Source of the DNA: DATJLY01 sp035518375
GTDB taxonomy: Bacteria; Pseudomonadota; Alphaproteobacteria; ATCC43930; CGMCC-115725
Direction: 5' to 3'
Assembly (NCBI GenBank): GCA_035518375.1
Contig: DATIXQ010000040.1
Location: 34,942-98,941, forward strand
Length of the DNA stretch: 64,000 nucleotides
In this document: in pieces, positions 17,590-25,885 of the stretch
How positions within the stretch are numbered: the stretch's first letter is position 1
How the letters are laid out: each line of letters starts with the position of its first letter
The notes under the pieces: model-generated
Seen by the model: only the letters and a program-made list of their open reading frames with translations
Database searches by the model: none
What the model was told of the DNA's origin: nothing
Made by a program: the position numbers and the translations under genes

Positions 17590-18132
17590 ATGAGGGTCTA
17601 TACCATCGGCCATTCGACCCGCGCGCTCGCGGACTTCACGGCGCTCCTCGCGTCCGCCGGGATCGCCTGCGTCGCCGACGTGCGCCGCTTCCCGCGCTCG
17701 CGCCGCCATCCGCACTTCAACGGCGATGCCCTTGCGCGCTCCCTCGCGGATGCAGGAATTTCGTATCGCCACTTCGAGGCGCTGGGCGGCCGCCGCGGCA
17801 AGGCGCCATCGAAGCCATCAGAGAACACGCTGTGGCGTGAAGAGCCGTTCCGCAACTATGCCGACTACGCCGAGACGAAGGAGTTCCGCGCCGCGTTCGG
17901 CTCACTTGCGGCGCTTGCTGCGGAGCGCCCGGTGGCGATCATGTGCGCCGAGGCGGTGTGGTGGCGCTGCCACCGCCGCATCATCGCGGATTACTTCCTC
18001 GCGCGCGGCGACGAAGTCGTGCACATCCTCGATAAAGGCAAGCTCGAGCCGGCCACGCTCACGCCGGGCGCCGCGCCGCGGCCCGACGGCACTGTTCTCT
18101 ACTCGGGCAACGAGCCGCGCCTGCCGTTGTGA
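17590..18132 (+). CDS. DUF488 family protein
   Basis: A 180-residue protein with the full DUF488 pattern: YTIGHSTRALADFTALL at the N-terminus, VADVRRFPRSRRHPHFN, the GGRRG turn, then the CAEAVWWRCHRRIIADYFLARG block near residues 125-145 and VVHIL. The CHR motif is the most conserved element of the family. Biochemical function is unknown. It starts 24 bases from mug on the opposite strand. The convergent hypothetical gene ends 3 bases downstream. Confidence 0.8.
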   Translation: MRVYTIGHSTRALADFTALLASAGIACVADVRRFPRSRRHPHFNGDALARSLADAGISYRHFEALGGRRGKAPSKPSENTLWREEPFRNYADYAETKEFRAAFGSLAALAAERPVAIMCAEAVWWRCHRRIIADYFLARGDEVVHILDKGKLEPATLTPGAAPRPDGTVLYSGNEPRLPL

Positions 18133-18135
18133 TCG

Positions 18136-18735
18136 CTACCGTGCGTGCGCCGTCTCGCGCGCGATGCGCTCGCTCTCGGCGAGCGTGTCGCGCAGCACCT
18201 TGTCGGCCTGCGCCGCGGTCCTGACGAAGATGCGTAGGAATGAATCCGTGCGCGGCAATTGGAACAGCGTCTCTTCCTCGTCGTCGACGCTGCGGCCAGT
18301 GATCACGAGCACGTTGTCCTGCGGCGTGATGACGAGCTCCGTCAACGGCACGCCCGGTCCTGTGATGTATTCGACGACACGATGGCGCGCAGGTTCCTCT
18401 GTGCTCGGCACGATCGTCATGCGATAGGGCGTGCGCGTGGCGGCCGCCTCGATCAAGGCGCGCGTGAATGGGCGCAGGAACGTCTCGTCAAAGCCGAGAA
18501 GCGACACCGCGCCCTCCTCGGGGAGACCGCTGCGCATGTCGAGCGTCGCCCACAGCGAGGCGCGCCCGTTGTAGAAATCGACAGAGGCGAGATCGAGGTT
18601 GATGGTGTCGATCCCCTGCGGCGGCAAGGTCGCGCGGCTGCACAAGAACGCAAAGCACGATGGCTCGCGTTTCAGCGACAGCACGGTCGTCGCTTCGAGG
18701 TTGCGGTCGGAAATGGCGTTGAGCGGGCTCGTCAT
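18136..18735 (-). CDS. Hypothetical protein
   Basis: A 199-residue soluble protein from the ATG at 18735 (MTSPLNAISDRNLEATTVL), or 215 residues from the ATG at 18783. The nearer start has an AAGGCAG ribosome-like site. Mixed alpha/beta composition with no signal or membrane segments. Recognisable stretches are PPQGIDTINLDLASVDFYNGRASLW and RTDSFLRIFVRTAAQADKVL. I do not recognise a family. It abuts the DUF488 stop and reads towards it. The 227 bases between here and the gene at 19011 are AT-richer than their surroundings and include a small inverted repeat (18833-18854). Confidence 0.6.
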   Translation of the reverse strand: MTSPLNAISDRNLEATTVLSLKREPSCFAFLCSRATLPPQGIDTINLDLASVDFYNGRASLWATLDMRSGLPEEGAVSLLGFDETFLRPFTRALIEAAATRTPYRMTIVPSTEEPARHRVVEYITGPGVPLTELVITPQDNVLVITGRSVDDEEETLFQLPRTDSFLRIFVRTAAQADKVLRDTLAESERIARETAHAR

Positions 18736-19010
18736 CGACTTCTGCCTTGACCGGGGCCGAGAACCTGGCGTCTTTCGCGCCATTCCCAGTTATCGGGCCT
18801 TCCAGTTAACTTTTAGATAATGGAGGAAAAAATTGAGTCCAAATTGTCACTCAACTTTTAGGCAAATTGTCGGCCGCAAATAATCGTCGAAGTTTCATTG
18901 ATCAAACTGGCGCAAACATTGCCATTCTTGCGGCGCCGACAGGATGGGCAACCAAGTCTTAAAACATTGCTAGTAATTTCGACTGGTCCCAGTGCAGAGG
19001 CATTTTGCGA

Positions 19011-19583
19011 ATGAGCACCTTGGCCGAGACGATCAACGACGCAATGGCCCGGCTCGGGCCCGCGACACGGGATCGGGTCCGCGACATCATGACAGACATT
19101 GCGGGTCTCAATCTCGGCGCCGAAGACCGGCTCTCGGTGCTCGCCACCGCAATCGCCGCCGTCGCCGCGACCTATCACGGCCGGCACAAGCCGATTTATC
19201 TCGAGGCGGTGCAGACGTGGTCGCTCGAAATCTCGGTCGGCCTCGCGCCGCCGCCGGTGCGGTTTTCCTCGCCGGCCGAGGACGCGCTGATCGAGGATGG
19301 CGCCGAAATTCTCGTCACCGGCCTCGATGGGCTCCTCGAACAGCTTGCGCACGGCGCCGCCGGCCTGCAGGACCGGCTCGTCGTCGAGCTGTCGCTGTTC
19401 GCGCAGCTTCTGGGGCAGCATGACGCCAACACGGTGCATCTCACCCTGCGTGCGGTGGCCGACGCGCTCGATGACGAGGAGTACCGCCCAGGCCGCGCCG
19501 TGCGTGTGCCGCTCGGCGCGACCGTCCTGCCTGTGGCGCGTGACGCGTGCCTTGCGACGATCGCGCCGCGCGGCGTCGCCTAG
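19011..19583 (+). CDS. Hypothetical protein
   Basis: A 190-residue soluble, mostly helical protein starting at the ATG at 19011 (MSTLAETINDAMARLGPATR); a TTG two codons upstream is also possible. Later segments are VRDIMTDIAGLNLGAEDRLSV and LVVELSLFAQLLGQHDANTVHLTL. No motif or family is recognised. It is convergent with the membrane-protein gene (4 bases between stops). The AT-richer region upstream (18784-19010) probably holds its promoter, but I cannot place boxes with confidence. Confidence 0.55.
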   Translation: MSTLAETINDAMARLGPATRDRVRDIMTDIAGLNLGAEDRLSVLATAIAAVAATYHGRHKPIYLEAVQTWSLEISVGLAPPPVRFSSPAEDALIEDGAEILVTGLDGLLEQLAHGAAGLQDRLVVELSLFAQLLGQHDANTVHLTLRAVADALDDEEYRPGRAVRVPLGATVLPVARDACLATIAPRGVA

Positions 19584-19587
19584 ACTT

Positions 19588-20193
19588 CTAGATCCCGAGC
19601 CGGAACCTCGTCATCACGACGATGGTCGTGAGCTGAAGCACGGCCTCGAGTGCGGTGATGGCGAGGTATACGCGCATCAGCTTCTGCACCAGCGCAAAGT
19701 TCGGCTCGGGCTTGCGCGTCTCCCACAGCACCCAAAGATTGACGGGCGCCAGGATGAAGATGCCGAAGAACGCCATCACGACGACGAGCGTCACCGCCGC
19801 CTCGACCCAGTAGAAGCCGGGATAGGGCACGTCGAGATATCCGAGTCGGCGCGCGAGCTCCCAGCCGGCCCATGGCGTCACCGTCGAAAGCATCGGAAAA
19901 ATCCAGAAGAACCGGGCCGAAAGCTCCTGGCTCACGGTGCGCCGAAGTCTCGGATCGAGCTTCCTCAGGATCGGGCCAAGCAGGAAGCCCATGAAGAGAT
20001 CGATGCCGGTCCACGCGAGGCCGAAGAACACGTGCACCCAGTTGAGGAACCACAGAGCGATCTCGGGCGGGAAGAATTTCTCGTCGTTGACGGTGAAGAT
20101 CACGAGCGCGACGCCCGCGACCAGAATCCACGCGAATTTCCAGCGGATCAGCGGCGGCAGCGGCTCGGGCAGGGGGCGGGTGATGGTGGCCAT
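19588..20193 (-). CDS. Four-helix integral membrane protein (CopD/PuuD-N-like)
   Basis: A 201-residue inner-membrane protein with about four to five membrane segments: WILVAGVALVIFTV, ALWFLNWVHVFFGLAWTGI, AAVTLVVVMAFFGIFIL and ITALEAVLQLTTIVVM. The WVHVFFGLAWTGIDLFMGFLLGP segment recalls the histidine-bearing helices of CopD-like and urate-oxidase-N-type (PuuD) membrane proteins. A related but distinct pair of small membrane proteins lies at 31582-32375. No function is assigned. It starts MATITRPLPEPLPPLIRW. Confidence 0.65.
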   Translation of the reverse strand: MATITRPLPEPLPPLIRWKFAWILVAGVALVIFTVNDEKFFPPEIALWFLNWVHVFFGLAWTGIDLFMGFLLGPILRKLDPRLRRTVSQELSARFFWIFPMLSTVTPWAGWELARRLGYLDVPYPGFYWVEAAVTLVVVMAFFGIFILAPVNLWVLWETRKPEPNFALVQKLMRVYLAITALEAVLQLTTIVVMTRFRLGI

Positions 20194-20247
20194 GGCGGCA
20201 AGGTGAAGTCACGCCACGGCGCGGTCAAGCCGCGGCTTCGCGCGCGC

Positions 20248-20673
20248 TCACGCCACCGCGGGCTGCCCGAAGAGAATTCGCGCGACACGGCTCGGGAGCG
20301 TCAGGCGGCGCGCGATCGCCGCACGCTGGGCACTCACGCCGCCTTGCGCGATCGCCAGCAAATCCTCGTCGGCGATAAGCGGCGATGAGGCGAGGAACGG
20401 CGCCGATACTTCGGGCGCGTCGCTCGCCAGCGTGCGCACGATGTCGCGAGGCAGCTCGCGCGCATGCTTGATGCTTTCGGCAAGCACGCGCCGCACCAGC
20501 GGCTCGCCGTCGTAAAGCGCGAGGCGGAAGAGATCGAGCGCGGCCATGCGTGCGTCGGGGTCGAGCGCGCCGTCGACGTAGAGCGTCGCGGCCCGCTCCA
20601 CAGTCTTGGCGCGCTCCGTCCAGGAATGCTCCTGGGCGAACTGCAAAACCATGTCGCGTGTTACTCCGAACAT
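20248..20673 (-). CDS. DUF2336-like protein
   Basis: A 141-residue helical protein. Repeated short helices such as ALDLFRLALYDGEPLVRRVLAESIKHARELP and DAPEVSAPFLASSPLIADEDLLAIA match the HEAT-like repeats of DUF2336 proteins found across alphaproteobacteria. It is shorter than usual for the family, which often exceeds 300 residues. The start is tentative (MFGVTRDMVLQF). The 298 bases upstream (20674-20971) are AT-rich and gene-free and may hold its promoter. Function unknown; a role in regulation has been suggested for the family. Confidence 0.55.
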   Translation of the reverse strand: MFGVTRDMVLQFAQEHSWTERAKTVERAATLYVDGALDPDARMAALDLFRLALYDGEPLVRRVLAESIKHARELPRDIVRTLASDAPEVSAPFLASSPLIADEDLLAIAQGGVSAQRAAIARRLTLPSRVARILFGQPAVA

Positions 20674-20971
20674 TGCGTTCTGGCCCGGCTGTCGATGGCA
20701 TCACTTTCGCTGGACCACGGTTAAATTCCGATTAAAGCGATAATGAACTTACGGTTGATCTGTAATCCCGGCGATTAAATCTGCCCGATCGGGTGAGTTA
20801 TCCACAGTCGAGGAATGGCGGCTTCTACGAATTGATGCTTCTGGCCAAGGAAAAGCGCCGTGCTTTGGAATGCATGTGACAAAAAAGTGGCCGAATCGCC
20901 TGCGAATCGGCGTTGCTTCGACTCGCGATTACTCACTTTCGGGTGAGGCCGTACGATCCCTCAGAAGCGCG

Positions 20972-22000
20972 TCAGTGGAACAGACGCTCGAAGAATCCGC
21001 GCTCGAACTGCTCGGGGATTTTGAATTTGATGGGCGTCGTCGGAATGCTGTCCGGCACTGCCGGCAAGGGTGACGCCGCGCGTACCATCTGCAGCGCCGA
21101 CTGGTCGAGATAATCCACGCCCGAACTCTCGGCCACTTCGGCGTCGAGCACGGTGCCGTCGCGCGCGACGGTGATCGAAAGCCAGACTGTGCCGAACGAC
21201 GGGTCCTTCCGTCCCTCGTTCGGGTTTTTCATGAAGCGCCGCAAGTGGCGGCGCACGCGATCGAACCATTCGTCGCCGGCGCCGGAGAGATCGCCGGCGA
21301 AGCCGACGCCGCTACCGCGCGTACCTTGGCCCGGTCCTGCATTGGCACCCGGGCCGCTGCCTGGCCCCAGTGTCGCGGCAGGTGAGGGGCCTGGCGGCGC
21401 GACGACTGGCGTGGCCGCGGCCATCGCTTGCGGCGCCGGGGTCGCCGCCGCAACCGCGGTGGCCGGCGAGGGCGGCGGCGCGGCTGCCGGCTGCGGCGGT
21501 AGAGGCGATGCCGCGGGCGAGGTGTGCGCCGGCTTGTGCTGCGGATGCGGTGGCGGGGGTGGCGGCGGTGGCGGCGCCACTGCGACCGCCGTCGGGACGG
21601 GCGCGGGCGTCGGCATCTCTTGCGTTGGCGTTTGCACTGGTGTTGGCGCCGGCGGCGGCGGCGTCGCTTCAGGCGGCGGAACTGTCGGCACGATCGTCGG
21701 CACCGCTTCCTGCGCGGGCGGTGCTGTCGCTTGCGCCGGCTCGCTCTCGGCGGCCGGTGCGGATGATGCGCTCTCCGCTACCTGCGCCTTGCCGCCACCG
21801 CCGCCCGCGGCACCTTCGCCGCCTTGCGCATCGGGCACCACGGTCACGATTTCGACCGGCGGCTCTTCCGGCGCGCGCGGCTGCCACAAGAGAAAGATGA
21901 GGGCGATCAGCGCGCCGTGCAGCAGGAGCGACTTGGCAAAGGACCATACGCGAAGCGAGCGCTCATCCGGCCGTTGGAACTCTGCTTCGCCTGCGCTCAT
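20972..22000 (-). CDS. TonB-family energy-transducer-like protein
   Basis: A 342-residue inner-membrane protein built like TonB. A short cytoplasmic tail is followed by one membrane helix (SLLLHGALIALIFLLWQ, about 25-42). A very long Pro/Ala/Thr-rich linker follows (about 45-240, including a run of nine prolines), then a TonB C-terminal domain (FGTVWLSITVARDGTVLDAEVAESSG, about 280-342). TonB couples proton-motive force, through ExbBD, to outer-membrane receptors. No exbB, exbD or receptor gene is nearby. The frame stays open far upstream, but MSAGEAEFQRPDERS at 22000 is the plausible start. It may instead be a TolA-like or regulatory TonB paralogue. Confidence 0.8.
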   Translation of the reverse strand: MSAGEAEFQRPDERSLRVWSFAKSLLLHGALIALIFLLWQPRAPEEPPVEIVTVVPDAQGGEGAAGGGGGKAQVAESASSAPAAESEPAQATAPPAQEAVPTIVPTVPPPEATPPPPAPTPVQTPTQEMPTPAPVPTAVAVAPPPPPPPPPHPQHKPAHTSPAASPLPPQPAAAPPPSPATAVAAATPAPQAMAAATPVVAPPGPSPAATLGPGSGPGANAGPGQGTRGSGVGFAGDLSGAGDEWFDRVRRHLRRFMKNPNEGRKDPSFGTVWLSITVARDGTVLDAEVAESSGVDYLDQSALQMVRAASPLPAVPDSIPTTPIKFKIPEQFERGFFERLFH

Positions 22001-22093
22001 GCCGGCTGACGGCGCTCGCCTCTTGTGTCCGCGATGGTTCGGGGAAACACTAGCGGCAAGAGCGCCATCGCGCATCCGTGAAAGCGAGGCTCC

Positions 22094-22876
22094 GTGCCGA
22101 AGCTCGCCGCCAACATCAGCATGATGTTCGCTGAGCACGCGTTCCTCGACCGCATCGGCGCTGCCGCCGATGTCGGCTTCCGCGCAATCGAGTGCCAGTA
22201 TCCCTATGCGACGCCCGCCGAAGCATTCGCATCGGCGGTCTCGCGCCACGGGCTCGAGGCCGTGCTCATCAACGTGCCGCCGGGCGAGGGCGACTTCGAC
22301 CGCGGCTTTGCGGCAATTCCCGGCGCCGAGCGCGAATTCGTGACGAGCCTCGAGCGCGCGCTCGCTTATGCCCGCACGATCGGATGCAAGCGCATCCACG
22401 TGCTCGCCGGCCGCGCCGCCGCTACGCCCGGGAACGAGGCGCTCTACGTGCTGAACCTCCAGCGCGCGGCCGAGCGCGCCGCCGCGGACGGCGTCACGCT
22501 CCTGATCGAGCCGCTCAACGCCATCGATCAGCCGGGCTATTTTCTGCGCACGACGGGGCAGGCGGCGGCGCTCCTCGATCGCATAGCGCGCGCCAACGTG
22601 ATGCTGCAGTTCGATTACTATCACTGCCAGATCAGCGAAGGCGCACTTACCGAGCACGCCGGGCGTCTGCTGCCCCGCACCGGCCATATCCAGATCGCAG
22701 GTGTGCCGGGCCGGCACGAGCCCGACAGCGGCGAGTTCAATTGCGCCTATGTGCTCGACCATCTCGACCGGATCGGCTACGCCCACTGGGTCGGCGCCGA
22801 ATATCGGCCCGCCGGCTCGACGGTTGGCGGGCTTGGCTGGGCGCGGGCCTGGGGCATCACGATGGGGAAAGGATGA
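22094..22876 (+). CDS. hyi: Hydroxypyruvate isomerase / 2-oxo-tetronate isomerase family
   Basis: A 260-residue TIM-barrel sugar isomerase, probably interconverting hydroxypyruvate and tartronate semialdehyde or a 2-oxo-tetronate (Hyi/OtnI). Family hallmarks are KLAANISMMFAEHAFLDRI at the N-terminus, GFRAIECQYPY, LLIEPLNAIDQPGYFL (metal-binding Glu), FDYYHCQ, GHIQIAGVPGRHEPDSGE and VGAEYRP. The start is a GTG at 22094. The FAH-family gene follows 4 bases after, so the two are likely co-transcribed. Hyi versus OtnI cannot be separated here, so the symbol is provisional. Confidence 0.8.
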   Translation: MPKLAANISMMFAEHAFLDRIGAAADVGFRAIECQYPYATPAEAFASAVSRHGLEAVLINVPPGEGDFDRGFAAIPGAEREFVTSLERALAYARTIGCKRIHVLAGRAAATPGNEALYVLNLQRAAERAAADGVTLLIEPLNAIDQPGYFLRTTGQAAALLDRIARANVMLQFDYYHCQISEGALTEHAGRLLPRTGHIQIAGVPGRHEPDSGEFNCAYVLDHLDRIGYAHWVGAEYRPAGSTVGGLGWARAWGITMGKG

Positions 22877-22880
22877 GGCC

Positions 22881-23720
22881 ATGAAACTCCTTCGCTATGG
22901 CGCGCGCGGCCAGGAAAAGCCGGGGCTGGTCGATCGCGACGGCAAGATCCGCGATCTCTCGGGCGTCATTCCCGATCTCGGGCCTGCCGAGCTTGCGCCT
23001 GCCACGCTCGATCGCATCCGCAAGCTCGATCCCGCGAGCCTGCCGCAAGTCTCGGGCACGCCGCGCATCGGCCCGTGCGTGTCGAAGGTCGGCAAGCTCG
23101 TCGCGATCGGCCTCAACTATCGCGATCATGCCGACGAGACGAAGTCGCAATACCCGAAGGAGCCGATCATCTTCCTCAAGGCCACGAGCTCGATCATCGG
23201 CCCCAACGACGATGTCGTGCTGCCGAAGGGCTCGGTGAAAGGCGACTGGGAGGTTGAGCTTGGCGTCGTCATCGGCACACGCGCGAGCTACGTCGCCGAG
23301 GCCGACTGGCTCAAATACGTGGCCGGCTTCTGCATCGTCAACGACGTGTCCGAGCGCGACTTCCAGATGAACCGCGGCGGGCAATGGACCAAGGGCAAGA
23401 GCGCCGACACCTTCTGCCCGCTCGGTCCCTGGCTCGTTACGCCGGACGAGGTGGGCGACGCGCAGGCGCTCGACCTAGTGTGCGAGGTGAGCGGCGAGCG
23501 CATGCAGAACGGCAACACGCGCAACATGATCTTTGGCTGCGCTCACATCGTGAGCTATGTGAGCCAATTCATGACCTTGGAGCCGGGCGACGTGATCCCG
23601 ACCGGAACGCCGGCCGGCGTTGGCCTCGGCCGCGGCCGCTTCCTCAAGGCGGGCGACACCATGCGCCTCACCGTGTCGAAGCTCGGCGAGCAGACCCAGA
23701 AGGTCGTCGCCTGGGGCTGA
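22881..23720 (+). CDS. Fumarylacetoacetate hydrolase (FAH) family protein
   Basis: A 279-residue FAH-superfamily enzyme. The short N-terminal domain opens MKLLRYGARGQEKPGLVDR. The catalytic domain follows with VGKLVAIGLNYRDHADE, the metal-binding EVELGVVIG and DVSERDFQ, the KSADTFCPLGPW segment and IPTGTPAGVGLGR. Members cleave C-C bonds or hydrate/tautomerise (acylpyruvate hydrolase, 2,4-diketo-3-deoxyfuconate hydrolase, ureidoglycolate-lyase-like). The pattern is closest to the 2-hydroxyhepta-diene-dioate isomerase / ureidoglycolate-lyase-like branch. The Hyi neighbour suggests sugar-acid metabolism. Confidence 0.85.
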   Translation: MKLLRYGARGQEKPGLVDRDGKIRDLSGVIPDLGPAELAPATLDRIRKLDPASLPQVSGTPRIGPCVSKVGKLVAIGLNYRDHADETKSQYPKEPIIFLKATSSIIGPNDDVVLPKGSVKGDWEVELGVVIGTRASYVAEADWLKYVAGFCIVNDVSERDFQMNRGGQWTKGKSADTFCPLGPWLVTPDEVGDAQALDLVCEVSGERMQNGNTRNMIFGCAHIVSYVSQFMTLEPGDVIPTGTPAGVGLGRGRFLKAGDTMRLTVSKLGEQTQKVVAWG

Positions 23721-23866
23721 ACCGCCGGATGGGCTGGCGCGGGCTTGACGAGGGCCGGCGCCCGCACCACCTATTGTATGGCAGATGCGTTCGAGCTTGC
23801 GGTTCGCGCTAGATTTTGCGATTCTACAGAACGAACCCAATTTGCCGCTCTTGGTTAACGGAATCC

Positions 23867-23894
23867 TTGCGATTTTTACGGGAATCGCTATAGA
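23867..23894 (+). promoter_or_regulatory. Candidate sigma-70 promoter for leuA
   Basis: TTGCGA at 23867-23872 and TATAGA at 23889-23894, separated by 16 bases, in an AT-richer stretch of the 470-base gap before leuA. This would start transcription near 23901 and give a leader of nearly 300 bases. Matches to the consensus are good, but no experimental or comparative support is available. Confidence 0.5.
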
Positions 23895-23980
23895 CAGGTC
23901 GAGCGGCGAAAAAAGATCGTTAACTCGATTTTAAGCCTGTTGGACGCAATTTTACGGGGCGAGCCGAGGGGTTTGGATTG

Positions 23981-24106
23981 ATGGTCCGGAACAACGCATT
24001 GGGCGGCGGCGGAGCGGGCGAAGAGCCCGGCCGGTTGCTGCGTGCTGCGTTCACCGGGCGCGGCTCGTTGCGGGGCGCGGGAGCGCTGCGACTTAGGTAC
24101 CCCTGA
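23981..24106 (+). CDS. Possible leader peptide upstream of leuA (41 aa)
   Basis: An ATG at 23981, with GAGGGG about 10 bases upstream, opens a 41-codon frame (MVRNNALGGGGAGEEPGRLL...) ending at TGA 24104-24106. It lies inside the predicted leuA leader. It has six leucines (CTG, CTT, TTG), including one adjacent pair, but no long leucine run as in classic leu attenuators. After it, 24107-24191 contains no other gene. Coding status is uncertain; it may be an upstream frame or chance. Confidence 0.3.
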   Translation: MVRNNALGGGGAGEEPGRLLRAAFTGRGSLRGAGALRLRYP

Positions 24107-24191
24107 GCGCGGGCTGATTGAGCCTGCCTGCGCAGTCAGGGGTTAAGCCTTAAGGGCTCGCAGTCGCTTCCGAGACAAAAGGATTCGCGCC

Positions 24192-25775
24192 ATGTGCGCC
24201 ACCACTACCCCCAAGACCGAGGCTTCACCCGAGCCGAGGAAAAACCGCGTCATCATTTTCGACACCACGCTGCGCGACGGCGAGCAGTCGCCCGGCGCTT
24301 CGATGAACCTCGACGAGAAGATCAAGATCGCGCTCCTGCTCGAGGAGATGGGCGTCGACGTGATCGAGGCCGGCTTCCCGATCGCGTCCAACGGCGATTT
24401 CGAGGCCGTGCGCGAGATCGCGAAGCTCGTGAAGAATTCGCGCGTCTGCGGCCTCGCGCGCGCCGGCCGCGCCGACATCGACCGCGCCTGGGAGGCGGTG
24501 GAACACGCGGCGCTCCCGCGCATCCACACTTTCCTCTCGACCTCGCCCTTGCACATGAAGTTCAAGCTCCAGATGGAGCCTGAACAAGTGCATCAGGCCG
24601 TGATCGACAGCGTCACGCACGCCCGCAATCTCTGCCCCGACGTCGAATGGTCGCCTGAGGATGGCTCGCGCACCGAGCATGATTTCCTCTGCCGCACCGT
24701 CGAAAGCGCGATCAAGGCGGGCGCTGGCACCATCAACATCCCCGACACGGTGGGCTATGCCGTGCCGGAGGAGTTCGCGGCGCTCATCGCCATGCTGAAG
24801 AACCGCGTGCCCAACATCGACAAGGCGGTGATCTCGGTCCATTGCCACAACGATCTGGGCCTCGCGGTCGCCAATTCCTTGGCCGCCGTCGGAGCCGGCG
24901 CGCGCCAGGTCGAGTGCACCATCAACGGGCTCGGCGAGCGGGCGGGCAACGCCTCGCTCGAGGAGATCGTGATGGCGCTCCGCACGCGCCATGACGCCAT
25001 GCCCTATTCGACCGGCGTCAAGACCGAGTACATCACGCGCGCCTCGCGCCTCGTCTCGGCCATCACCGGCTTCGTCGTGCAGCCCAACAAGGCGATCGTC
25101 GGCGCCAACGCCTTCGCGCATGAGAGCGGCATCCACCAGGACGGCATGCTGAAGCACGCCGGCACCTACGAGATCATGACGCCCGAGTCGGTGGGGCTCA
25201 ACAAATCGACCCTCGTCATGGGCAAGCATTCGGGCCGCCACGCCTTCAAGATGAAGCTCGAGGAACTGGGCTTCGTCTTGGGCGACAACGCCATGAACGA
25301 CGCGTTCCGCCGGTTCAAGGATCTCGCCGACCGCAAGAAGGAAGTCTACGACGAGGACATCGTCGCCCTCGTCGATGACGAGATCCAGCACGGCGCCGAG
25401 CGCATTCGCTTCGTCTCGCTGGGCGTCGTTGCCGGCTCCAAGGGGCCGCAGACGGCCGAGCTCGAGCTCGTGGTCGACGGCGCGCCGCGCGCCACCAAGA
25501 CCACGGGCAACGGCCCGGTCGACGCGCTCTTCAACGCGATCCGCGCACTCGTCCCGCACGAGGCGCGCCTCATGCTCTACCAGGTTCACGCCGTGACCGA
25601 GGGCACCGACGCGCAGGCCGAGGTTACCGTCAGGCTCGAAGAGGGCGGCAAGACGGTTGTTGGTCAAGGCGCCGATGTTGACACGCTCGTCGCCTCGGCG
25701 CGGGCTTATATTCACGCATTGAACAAGCTTCTGACGAAGCGCGGGCGAAACGCGCCCGCGGCGATGTCGGCATAA
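24192..25775 (+). CDS. leuA: 2-isopropylmalate synthase
   Basis: Condenses 2-ketoisovalerate and acetyl-CoA in the first committed step of leucine biosynthesis; leucine inhibits it through the C-terminal domain. The 527-residue protein has the HMGL-like TIM barrel (VIIFDTTLRDGEQSPGASM with the catalytic Arg-Asp), VSVHCHNDLGLAVAN metal ligands and GLGERAGNASLEE. The LeuA dimer regulatory domain covers about residues 380-510. Start ATG at 24192. A stem-loop follows the stop. It is preceded by a 470-base leader region and followed, on the same strand, by the mre operon. Confidence 0.95.
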   Translation: MCATTTPKTEASPEPRKNRVIIFDTTLRDGEQSPGASMNLDEKIKIALLLEEMGVDVIEAGFPIASNGDFEAVREIAKLVKNSRVCGLARAGRADIDRAWEAVEHAALPRIHTFLSTSPLHMKFKLQMEPEQVHQAVIDSVTHARNLCPDVEWSPEDGSRTEHDFLCRTVESAIKAGAGTINIPDTVGYAVPEEFAALIAMLKNRVPNIDKAVISVHCHNDLGLAVANSLAAVGAGARQVECTINGLGERAGNASLEEIVMALRTRHDAMPYSTGVKTEYITRASRLVSAITGFVVQPNKAIVGANAFAHESGIHQDGMLKHAGTYEIMTPESVGLNKSTLVMGKHSGRHAFKMKLEELGFVLGDNAMNDAFRRFKDLADRKKEVYDEDIVALVDDEIQHGAERIRFVSLGVVAGSKGPQTAELELVVDGAPRATKTTGNGPVDALFNAIRALVPHEARLMLYQVHAVTEGTDAQAEVTVRLEEGGKTVVGQGADVDTLVASARAYIHALNKLLTKRGRNAPAAMSA

Positions 25776-25779
25776 AGAC

Positions 25780-25823
25780 CCCGTCCCATCCCTTCCGCCT
25801 CGCGCGGGAGGGATGCGGACGGG
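25780..25823 (+). terminator. Candidate terminator hairpin after leuA
   Basis: Fourteen bases, CCCGTCCCATCCCT (25780-25793), pair with AGGGATGCGGACGGG (25809-25823) with a single bulged C at 25816, closing a 15-base loop. It begins 5 bases after the leuA stop. No T-run follows (TACATC), so it may be an imperfect or factor-dependent terminator. Confidence 0.55.
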
Positions 25824-25885
25824 TACATCATTCGGGTGGCTCACCGGGGACGACTGTCGTCCCAAGCACATGGAACTGGGCACGC

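Noticed and set aside
18833..18854. Small inverted repeat TTGAGT/ACTCAA as a terminator
   Set aside because: The stem is only 6 bp and AT-rich, and it is not placed at the end of a convincing gene; no function could be supported.
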